Source of the DNA: Mytilinidion resinicola
Taxonomy: Eukaryota; Ascomycota; Dothideomycetes; Mytilinidiales; Mytilinidiaceae
DNA: 29,651 nucleotides
NCBI RefSeq assembly: GCF_010093595.1
Contig: NW_022985450.1
Coordinates: 915,388 to 945,038 of the forward strand
Direction: 5' to 3'
The position numbers and the translations under genes are program-made. The notes under the pieces were generated by a model. That model made no database searches, was not told where the DNA came from, and saw only the letters and a list, made by a program, of their open reading frames with translations. This document shows positions 22,038 to 29,651 of this stretch, in pieces; within the stretch, counting starts at the first letter, position 1, and every line of letters starts with the position of its first letter.

Positions 22038-22733
22038 GCAAGACTATGCGACGAAGCTTGGGTATAGATCATACAGTAAGCTGAATCTTCGTGACCGTGC
22101 TTGAACGATTGATAGCTGGGGTGGTCACTCCTGCTCGAATGCAAGTTTCATGATTGTTCACTGTTCTGAGATCGAGATTAGAGTGGAAGGGGGCATGAAT
22201 GGGTACCTGAATAAGAAATTACAGCACCCCTCTAAGTCTGCAAGAGTTCGTCAGATGCAATGCTGAGCTTCTAAATCAATTGAGTGCGCCGTTCATTTTG
22301 CGCACCCTGATATACTTTTCAGACACCCTCATATTATGTAAAGTCTACTCACCACGGATGTAAAGATTACTAGCCTACAGATTCGACCTGGTCTATCAAG
22401 CTCTGGTGACTGGTATATTATTCTTGAGCCCATGAACTCTATAGGCCTTACATTTCATATTGCACGTCTACGTTTCATCTTGAGGCACACCCGCAACTTG
22501 ACATTGCTTGAAGAAAGACGCTGCAAGACGCTGCAAGACGCTGCTTGAGACCGACGAGATCTTATTGAAGTTAACCTTGTTTTCGACTCAGACGGGTAAA
22601 AAGAACCCATAACAAAAACGAATATGGACGAGAATTGTGACAGAGGATAATGGGCACTTCTTAGACCCTTTTGACAGTCGTTGGGAAACATGAGTACAGT
22701 TTGCAAGCCCGTGAAGAGGAGAATCTTTGTGTA
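22038..22733. other. Gap after the DUF6604 locus, no gene seen
   Basis: About 700 bp, A/T-richer than its surroundings, without a convincing frame except a possible out-of-frame C-terminal extension of the DUF6604 locus to about 22,104. It has a 10-bp tandem repeat, AGACGCTGCA, two perfect copies plus a nine-base third (22516-22544). Confidence 0.55.
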
Positions 22734-23488
22734 TTAATTTAACAAACTATGAGACATGAAAAGACATGCTATAAACCAGACAGGAACGATACTTCTGTCT
22801 CCGCCTGAAGTGGAGGTTAGAGATGGTGATTGCAGCTGCGATCTCGAGGCCACCACGAAGCTTGATCCTGTGATGCTTACAGTCGATGAATAAGATGCGC
22901 TCGCTGAAATAACACGTCCGCCTGGGGCAGTCGAGGAAGTGCCACTCAACTCGCTCGTCGTAAAAATGTCGCTGCTCATAGTCGTCGACAAGACCGCCTT
23001 TGTACACCCCTTCCCGCTCAGCGGCAATGACGCGCTGCCCCCTTCTACGCTTTTTGCCATCCAGATACACACGGGCTCCACCTCAAGACCATAAGTATCC
23101 GTCCAACTCGTCACAACACTCTCTCTCCACCCATCACTGTCTCCATTAATCGCCTCAGCCAGCGGGATCTCCTGCTGCCCCTCGCTACACGTCGTAGTGT
23201 CACCAAGCGCGCAGAAGGGATCACCCAAACAACAGCGCAGGTTGGGGAGCTCTACAGATATGTTCTTCGCGTTGGCGACGAAGAGCGGCCACAGGGCTTG
23301 ATGATGCCGCCGTTGCAGCAGTATTGGAGCTGGTTGTAGGAAGCGCAGCTGCCGTTGGCGATGAGGCTCTGGCGGATTGAGCAGGTGGTGGGATAGGTCT
23401 CGTCACCGATGCAGAGGTAGGGGGAGGGGGCTGTAGGGAGTGGAGGGAGGGCGGCGGAGGCGGCGGCCGCGGCCGCGGTGATGGACAT
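22734..23488 (-). pseudogene. Small Cys-rich, Ser/Thr-rich secreted (GPI-type) protein gene with a frame change
   Basis: The first frame starts at ATG 23488 with a short Ala-rich hydrophobic stretch (MSITAAAAAASAAL) that could be a weak signal peptide. A Cys-rich part follows (YLCIGDETYPTTC, SYNQLQYCCNGG); the frame stops at 23252. The second frame carries on with the same high-GC3 coding character: WPLFVANAKNISVELPNLRC, then CCLGDPFCALGDTTTC, a Ser/Thr-rich region, and a C-terminal hydrophobic tail (SIVPVWFIACLFMSHSLLN) after Ser-Gly-Gly, as in GPI-anchor signals. The stop is TAA at 22736-22734. The switch lies near 23297-23291 and equals one missing base. No GT-AG intron of usual size bridges it. 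Either a one-base deletion or an assembly error. Intact, it would be a cell-wall or surface protein of unknown role. Confidence 0.6.
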
Positions 23489-23757
23489 AATGAGAGTGGT
23501 ATTCAATGAGTGTGATTTTTTAACGAGCGTGATACATAGCCAGGAAAATACCTCTTCTTCAGACTATGGAGCGACCATTGCGAGTGAATAGTGTAAAGCT
23601 ACCTATGAGAAAAGACTGAAAGGTTCGGAATGCCGTCCGGTCCAGCCCATCCGAAGTCCCTGAACTATCATTCCCTCAAATACAATTCGTTTCATCCAGT
23701 CATTTCCCACTAAGATGGCGATAGAGAACCCGCCTGAGCAAAATGCAATGTCTGTTC

Positions 23758-25165
23758 TCACAACCCGTTCATCAACGTAACTGATTCGCCGAGATAACCT
23801 TCGACCTCAACGTGGTGCTGGTTCCAGAAACGATGGATATCCGCGGCGAAGGGGAACTCCTCGGGTTCAAATGTCTTCACGACCCCTTCGAGCGGTTCCC
23901 ATATGTATGCCAACCGTTTTTTCGCCCATGCAAAGCCCCCAGAGACATTTCCACGGGTCTTCGGAATCATCTGCATCTCATGCAGAGCAATCTCAGCGTT
24001 CCACACGATAACTTCCCCAGGAAGTAACCCAGGCAACTTCTTCTTCGTTGCTACCCGGGTGAGGACGTCCAATTTAAAACCCCAATCGATATTTTTGCCA
24101 AGACAATTCAAAAATCGCTGCAAGAAGTTACGGCCTTCGGCACCTGGCTTGTCCGGATCAGCTCCATGCTCGAGCAGCAGAGTGATCATGTCGCCGCCAT
24201 TGGAACCATAGAAAAGCATCAGCGCGGGATCCAGATGACTGTCGAATACTTTAGCACCAAGCTCGATGAGTGTTCGAGTGAGCTCTAGCTGGCCTTCAGG
24301 GTTGAGACCCAGCGGCTCCCGTACGACTTGGTGCAGGGGGCTGGTAGGTTGTCCGCCCCTACTGTTAAAGCCTTTGACAGCAAGAGAGGGGTCGGACTTG
24401 ATCAATGTCATTGCTGTCCCGAAAAAGCGTCGGTCGATAGCTGCTCCAAGCGGGGTGTACCCAGGCCGCGCAGACGAGCATCGATTTGGATCTGCGCCTG
24501 CTTCTAGAAGCGTGCGGACGACAGAACTGATGATGTTTTCGTCGCCAATTTCATAAATCATCCGGAACAGGACTGGGGTACCGTGGTGATCCAAATAGTT
24601 GACATCCGCTCCGTGTTTTGCTAGGAGTGTGATGACCTAAGGGTCCTTCGTCGCATGAAGAAGCTCACTTTTCGCTGAAGCATTGCATCTCGAAAGCAGT
24701 AGCTCCATTAGTTCAAGTCCATCGGACCCCGCAGGCCAACGAGACCAAGTACAGCCGATGATCCTGCCCAGGACACCGGTCGCCCTCCTGCGGTCGAGAA
24801 TTTCAAGTTCAGCAGCCTTACGGACGAACAGAGTGGCGATGTCGGTGTTCCAGAAGTCGCGGTGAGTTGAATGATCAGAGACGTCCCAGGTGCCGGTATC
24901 AGGATCGTTGCCTGTAACGTCGTGGGACAAGAGGTAGCGCACAAGCGCCAACCTCATGGTTGTCTACGGCCCAGGCTATTGCTGGGATCAGAGAAATGCA
25001 TTGGTACCTACTTACGGGTCGATCTGTGGTGGCGCGCTTGTACAGTTCCCCTTCTAGATGCTTATGAAGCCCTGCACAAGCCCTGGAGAGTCTACTTAGC
25101 GATGAGTCTTCGAGGTATGACGCTGTCTTGAGAAGTAGCTCGATAGGGAGGTCAGAGAATGACAT
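23758..25165 (-). pseudogene. F-box/ankyrin-repeat protein gene with an in-frame TAG
   Basis: ATG 25165 starts MSFSDLPIELLLKTASYLED, an F-box-like motif that in this class binds Skp1 in ubiquitin ligases. Ankyrin-type repeats follow: LALVRYLLSHDV, VITLLAKHGADVN, VRTLLEAGADPN, ITLLLEHGADPD. TAG at 24639-24637 interrupts one frame just before VITLLAKHG; the frame is collinear on both sides, so CAG is the likely ancestral codon. Between the F-box and the first repeat two models are possible. One is a 52-nt intron (25015-24964, donor GTAAGT, acceptor TAG, phase 0). The other is no intron and a one-base insertion near 24953, which would join AIAWAVDNHE to LALVRYLL, a better ankyrin match. The end (TGA at 23758) looks natural. 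Fungal ankyrin/F-box genes turn over quickly, so loss here is not surprising. Confidence 0.7.
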
Positions 25166-25437
25166 GGTTGATATAGATTTTCTCTTGGACTTCTGGTGGA
25201 GGTGGTGGTGATAGTCGTTTCGGTGGTATGGTAGAGGTGATGCTGGAAGCCAGAAACATATGCGGCTTTTGTATGGCAGGTTCAACGCGTTTTACATTCA
25301 TCGCTCTGCTTTACTTTCACCTTCGGAACTAGCCGCTCAAGTGCATCCCTTTAGGTTATTCCACCGCTACTTACTGCGGAACACCTTAATCATCACCCCC
25401 CCTTTCTCTGCGTATCACCCCCTTTTTCTTTGCATAT

Positions 25438-25457
25438 CCCCCCCCCCCCCCCCCCCC
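25438..25457. repeat. C20 homopolymer
   Basis: Twenty consecutive C on the + strand, preceded by further C runs (25397-25430). The length is likely to vary and to be hard to sequence. Confidence 0.9.
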
Positions 25458-25672
25458 TGGATTAAGCCTAGCTCCGGCCTGTATTAATATTGTTCCACCA
25501 ATCAAACTCACTCGCTTGCCTGCTCGTGCTCAATGAGGAATTTACATCACCTACGCACTCTTTCTTGATGCATCAACACCACTTCCTCTACATCAACACT
25601 TCAACACCATGCCCCTCCGGCCGGCCCCCTGGGGCCGCCACGCCTCCATTGAGGAAGGCATGAAGTCGATCA

Positions 25673-26095
25673 ATGCGTGGCCGTGGTGGTGTATCTATCA
25701 ACTCAACTCAGCGTCATCTATCTCAGTTCGAACATGATGCTCAACAGGATCCAGTGAGTATAGCACAGCGAGCACGACGGCGTGGTGGAGGGCCAGGATC
25801 ATGTGGAGGAACGTCGCATCTCCGGCGAGCTCGTAAGACTACTGCTCGCGCACAACAAGCGCAGAGTGTTGTAGGTAGACAGGAACCAACTCAATCAATG
25901 CAGATTGCGACACAGGCCAGCCAAATTACTATGGCAGGTGTCTCCACAGGCACGCCAGTGGTGCGCTTCCGCTTCAGGGGGCATCCTGCACGCAGCTTAG
26001 CATGGTCGTCGGCGGGAGGCGTGAGAGGGAGGCAGGACTTGTGCTTAAAGTCGAGCCACGAGAGGATGCGATCTTGCGGGGGCGTAGAAGGATGA
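25673..26095 (+). CDS. Doubtful ORF, 140 residues, unrecognised
   Basis: It starts MRGRGGVSINSTQRHL and is rich in Arg, Gln and Ser, with RARRRGGG and RRARKTTARAQQAQ basic patches. I do not recognise a domain. It is the longest frame in a 1.6-kb gap, begins at an ATG, and is followed by a palindrome 110 bp downstream, so it could be a degraded mobile-element gene or chance. Codon use gives no clear support. Confidence 0.2.
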   Translation: MRGRGGVSINSTQRHLSQFEHDAQQDPVSIAQRARRRGGGPGSCGGTSHLRRARKTTARAQQAQSVVGRQEPTQSMQIATQASQITMAGVSTGTPVVRFRFRGHPARSLAWSSAGGVRGRQDLCLKSSHERMRSCGGVEG

Positions 26096-26204
26096 TTTTT
26101 CAGGTCCATTGTTGCAGGTATGACAAATTGTTGGATGCCTAGTTAACTACATGGCGCAGATTTGTTTTGTAGTGTAACGCGGCGCGGTTGCTGGGGCGGA
26201 GACC

Positions 26205-26220
26205 CCCACCTGCAGGTGGG
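26205..26220. repeat. Perfect 16-bp palindrome
   Basis: CCCACCTGCAGGTGGG is its own reverse complement and can form a hairpin or bind a dimeric protein. It lies in a C/G-rich patch with repeated GGAACCCC words (26225-26250). Confidence 0.85.
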
Positions 26221-26906
26221 CACTTGGAACCCCCAGGCACTAGGAACCCCACGCTAGGCAAGAAGAAAGAAAAAGTGGTATAGTGGCACACTCGAAAGGC
26301 CGTATCGTGTCAAGCCGATTTTCAAATACAGATGTGCCACAGTGCTGGTCGGAACTTTCGGCTCAGGTGACCGAGGACGGAGCTATGAGGCATATCAACG
26401 TCAAGCCGGGTGGTTTTTCTCTTGCACAAAAGATCCACCACACCCGTTACCTATGTATTCGCAGATACCGTTCACCCATGATGCATTCCACAGCGCTTCC
26501 TTCGCGCCCCAGATTGTAGCGTGTGACTGTGCCAGGGAAGCTTGCGACGGGAGATCGGTGATGGAAGAGCATGCGGGTCATGCGTAATGACCGGGGAGAA
26601 CTGAAGACGTGTGGCTTAGAGGTTCGCCCCAAGTCACGAGAGAGTTTGAAGGGACTAACTGAGCTATCACACCTGCTCTCGCCGTGAAATTGTTCCTTAT
26701 GTCCTCGGGGAGGGCACTCGAATCTGCTCATGCTGGCACTATGGTTCCCGTATGTGGCCGCCGAGAATACATAAGAGGGATGATGATATCCTAGCGCGCG
26801 ATCGCACGGATGAAGTACTTTGCGACGCAGGTAGAAACAGTCCCTTCGCTGGCTGACTACAAGTCAATGAGTTGATGGATCGATAGTTGATAATATGACT
26901 ACCTAG

Positions 26907-28450
26907 CTATCTGTGAACGCAACATCCAGCTCTCTTAGCCTTCAATTCTTCACGCGTCTTTCCCATCTCCGCTCCACCCTTGGATGCAAGTGCTGTAGGT
27001 CCCAGCGTACCTATCTGATAACCGCCAGGAAAGTACTTCTCGTCGCCCGGGAGAACGCCGCCAGCAAGCCAAATCAGCCAAGCTTTCCATCCCCACCTTG
27101 CTGAAAGTGATGGCTTGATATACCAAGGATGAGCAGTATACCTCATGAAATTAGAGCAACCGGTATGTGGGTCGGACTGCGAAAACCACTTGACGCGCTG
27201 GGAATATGGCCGCGGCAGGAAGAAGTGGCGTAGGATGAACTTCCGGATTCCCACAATGGCATTAAGTGTACTCGCGTACAAAGCTGGAGGTTCTCCTAGT
27301 CTTACGCACTGTCAGTAGCTTTCTCTTCTGCGAGTAAAAGCCGGCTTACTTCATAGCTTTGAGGAGTCGTGGCTCTAGTAGAGATGACGCAATCTTGTAG
27401 CCAAGGGGCTTGAACGATTTTGGTAGATTGAATAACGCGATATCGAAAGTAGCTCGGGCGAGCCTCGCATTCGCGTCGTCAGGAACCATCTTCTGCATCT
27501 CATACCTAAGGCTCCAAGTTTCAAGCTCTTCAAGCCAGTGGAAGCCATCCTGCCATTCACTGGAAGTAAGTGATTGGTAGGAAATGTTCATGGCTTCGCC
27601 CAAGTCCTTCCAGTAAACGCCCATTGCGCACCTCTCTAAGTCTGTTATGTGTCGCCATTCGAATCTTGAAGTCCATCTAATAGGCTCTAAAACGAAAAGA
27701 CTTAAAGTATAAAGCATGTCATCGTTGGAGATTTTGCCAGCCTTCATGTGCCTTCAAAGGGGCCAGTACACGTTAGCAGGTGTTCATAAAGAAGAGGGGT
27801 GTCGGAGAAATATTAGCTCCGTCGTCGTCCAATTCCCTGAAATTGGCGTCTTGAACGTGTAGTGGCGTCGTATTTGAAGACCATTCATTGTTCAAGTTAT
27901 ACTTTCAGGAACACTGCCAACAAAAGTTCTAGCATGTGCATTAAGACCTTACGCACCTGCCATGTAGGTAATTCATGCGTGCTATGCCATCGATAGTCCG
28001 TGATGAATCCGGCCTGTTTAGGACGACCTCGGTGATGATTACGCCTGTATCCGCAGCGCGTTTGGATGCTGTAGTTGGACTTGAAAGCTGTCCCGTCGCT
28101 ACCAGGAGATTGGAAATAGTCGGAATACCATACGTCTGAGAGGCTGTTAAGGAAAGCATAGTAGTAGGGGCAAGGTGTGCTACCTTAAACAAGGCAAAGA
28201 ATACTGCGATAGAGAAGACTTTGGGAAACTCCAATTCGGCCAAAGAGAGCTGAATTGCATGAGCATCAGAGAGGGTCATTCGTGCCCAAGATTCCCGATC
28301 CGGATACTTGAATTTGTCCGCGACGCTATCTCGCCGTCTATATCGAAGAGTGCGCACAAGAAGCAGGTAGCCACCAACGGCCAAAGTCGACAGAAACTGC
28401 CACTTGCCAAAAGATGCTAGTAAATCTTGAAGAAAGCTGATGGAGGCCAT
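26907..28450 (-). CDS. ER-bound mpaB/rubber-oxygenase-type (DUF2236) protein, four exons
   Basis: Exons 28450..28184, 28135..27957, 27751..27350 and 27300..26907; introns of 48, 205 and 49 nt. Every junction keeps frame and rejoins family motifs: FFALFK to TYGIPTISNLL, NYLHGR to HMKAGKISNDDML, and LLKAMK to LGEPPALY. The product has 413 residues, stop TAG. An N-terminal span (FLSTLAVGGYLLLV, about 19-32) followed by Arg residues fits an ER anchor. The catalytic domain shows LAELEFPKVFS, ATGQLSSPTTASKRAADTG, IARMNYLHGR (His147, likely haem-site residue of the family) and IAxxPWYIKP-type TAHPWYIKPSL near the end. In the mycophenolic acid pathway MpaB' of this family cleaves a terpenoid side chain oxidatively; most homologues have no known substrate. 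No synthase or P450 gene lies nearby, so it is an orphan here. Start, length and motifs look intact, unlike the genes just upstream in the window. Confidence 0.9.
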
Positions 28451-28602
28451 AACCTTGCCAAGGCTTGAAATCTGTAGGCGTAGGAATAGGGCAAAGGGGA
28501 CACAAGAGTAAGAGTAAGAAAGAAAACCTTCAAAAGCGGGATCTAGAAGGACAAAACGCGGGTGTCTAAGACGTTTCAGCCTCGCCCCTTCGATTTAGTT
28601 AC

Positions 28603-28919
28603 CTGCCAAGGATCTTGGTTGGTTGCACTGCCGCGATGATCTTCAGCCTCGCAGCATCCCCATGTCTTCTCGTCCCCACAAGCAACTTTTAACGCCCAAC
28701 CAGCATCCATTAACTTGCGTGCCGTTCCATGGTCTCGCGTCCCTCGCCCCTCAGACCAATGAGCACCCTGCCTGCCATGGATGGTGGCTGGTTGCACTCC
28801 CACCCGTGAGCTTCAGCCTTGCACCGTCCCCATGCACCTATGCTCCTCCCGTCCAAACGACGCCGTTGGAAGAGAGAAGGCGGCTGGAGGATGTCGATCC
28901 AGTCCCTACTTGCGTGCCG
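28603..28919. repeat. Diverged tandem duplication, offset about 170-195 bp
   Basis: The block beginning CTGCC..GGAT..GG.TGGTTGCACT and running to CTTCAGCCT.GCA..TCCCCATG is found at 28603 and again at 28772. A shared ACTTGCGTGCCG follows each copy (28713-28724 and 28908-28919). Identity over the first 60 bp is about 80 percent by eye. A partial third copy (TGGTGGCTGCATCC.TCCGTG) appears near 29036. Confidence 0.6.
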
Positions 28920-29335
28920 CCATATCATTCTGTAACCCGTTTGCTGCTTCGCCGCACTTCGCTGCACAACCTCTCCATACACAAAGCATCCAACCACGGT
29001 CAAGATGGCCGAAGCTTGCGGATTCAGGCGCTCTTGGTGGCTGCATCCATCCGTGTCTCGAATGCAGCCAGTTCTCGCAAGCCAACAGCAGGTCCAGCTT
29101 TACGCCATGTGATACGCAGCTACGCGTGCGCTTCTCTTCCTCCTTGAGACGACTTTATCTGGCAGTCCGCGAATCTGCGTTATTTTAGGGATCGTGATAC
29201 ATCAGGAGGTAGGAGAGCCTCTAGGATGCCATTCTAGAGGTGTTGAAACTGTTTCTCCTATCCCTCAAATGACACAAGAAGGAAACAGTTCAGATTGTAC
29301 TACAAGTTTTCTTTTGTTTGATGCTAAACTGTTTT

Positions 29336-29392
29336 ACTATAGAGGTTTGTTTCATTTACTGTAGAAGTTTGTTTCACTGTAGAGGTTTTGGC
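29336..29392. repeat. Short tandem repeat, 18-22 bp units
   Basis: Three imperfect units: ACTATAGAGGTTTGTTTC (29336-29353, then ATTT), ACTGTAGAAGTTTGTTTC (29358-29375) and ACTGTAGAGGTTTTGGC (29376-29392). The area is T-rich and next to the inverted repeat at 29247-29290. Confidence 0.75.
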
Positions 29393-29651
29393 TCTTTCCT
29401 TTCACTTTTTCCTATATCTAGACCATCATGTACGATAGTTCTCATTATCACAATTTGAAGTTGAATTCCTTCCTTCAAGTTTCTTCAAGAGGCAGTTCGG
29501 CTTCTATCCGTGTAAATGAGCTGCTCCCGCCTACCCCGGAGAGTACCCTGGTAATCTTCTTTCAAGCACATCACGCTCAATGTCTTTAGCCCACACGAAC
29601 ACTCAGGTTGCAGCACTACAACCTAGGATCAACAACTCATATGCCAGAAAG

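Larger units (their letters stand above)
25286..26906. other. Gene-poor stretch between the F-box/ankyrin locus and the oxygenase gene
   Basis: About 1.6 kb. It holds C-rich runs ending in a C20 tract, one doubtful ORF (25673-26095), a perfect 16-bp palindrome (26205-26220) and otherwise only short frames without domains. No transposase or reverse transcriptase motif was seen. Confidence 0.5.
28451..29651. other. Repeat-bearing flank upstream of the oxygenase gene
   Basis: About 1.2 kb to the window end. The first part should hold the oxygenase promoter. The rest has diverged tandem repeats (28.6-28.9 and 29.3 kb) and an inverted repeat, AACTGTTTC at 29247-29255 and GAAACAGTT at 29282-29290. 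ORFs up to 174 codons are present but have no domain. Confidence 0.5.

Noticed and set aside
1..29651. Altered genetic code in which TAG is sense
   Set aside because: The MFS and oxygenase genes end naturally at TAG, so TAG works as a stop in this genome.
1..29651. tRNA genes, CRISPR arrays or intact transposons
   Set aside because: No tRNA B-box with a matching fold, no regularly spaced identical repeats, and no transposase, integrase or reverse transcriptase motif were found on either strand.

Overview
The window looks like nuclear DNA of a filamentous ascomycete (Pezizomycotina; Dothideomycetes or Leotiomycetes are my best guess, by inference). Genes lie on both strands. They carry short spliceosomal introns (46-67 nt, one of 205 nt) with GTAAGT-like donors, CTAAC/CTGAC branch sites and TAG/AAG/CAG acceptors. 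Typical fungal families are present: a HET-domain protein, an MFS transporter with a long central loop, a DUF6604 protein, an mpaB-type oxygenase and a bZIP factor. I found no rRNA, tRNA, CRISPR or intact transposon.

Layout. 0.3-5.4 kb (+): a very large HEAT/ARM-like protein of unknown function, one 46-nt intron. 5.4-7.9 kb: gene-free, ending in a CCAAT-containing promoter and an ATG-free, pyrimidine-rich leader. 7.9-9.0 kb (+): an ATF/CREB-type bZIP factor. 9.0-11.9 kb: gene-free but structured. It holds E-box/TATA modules in a fixed order, two diverged copies of a roughly 200-230 bp element, a cluster of TTTTGCA heptamers and an A22 tract. 11.9-14.1 kb (-): a HET-domain protein, divergent from 14.7-16.5 kb (+), an MFS transporter resembling YCR023C/ZIFL proteins. 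17.3-18.4 kb (-): an alpha/beta hydrolase.

19.2-25.2 kb is the unusual part. Three neighbouring genes (DUF6604 protein; small Cys-rich, Ser/Thr-rich secreted and probably GPI-anchored protein; F-box/ankyrin protein) are all interrupted while their reading frames are otherwise well kept. There are three in-frame stops, every one TAG, and two or three frame changes. The plain reading is a block of young pseudogenes, with CAG-to-TAG changes that fit RIP-type C-to-T mutation. A second reading that should be tested is that the UAG codons are recoded in the RNA, as in the A-to-I edited UAG-interrupted genes known from other filamentous ascomycetes.

25.2-26.9 kb: gene-poor, with a C20 tract, one doubtful ORF and a perfect 16-bp palindrome. 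26.9-28.5 kb (-): an intact four-exon gene for an mpaB-type (DUF2236) haem oxygenase with an N-terminal membrane anchor. 28.5-29.65 kb: diverged tandem repeats. No biosynthetic cluster surrounds the oxygenase, and I see no operon-like cooperation. The HET, DUF6604 and ankyrin genes are families typical of variable accessory (allorecognition-like) parts of fungal genomes; a shared role here is only inference.
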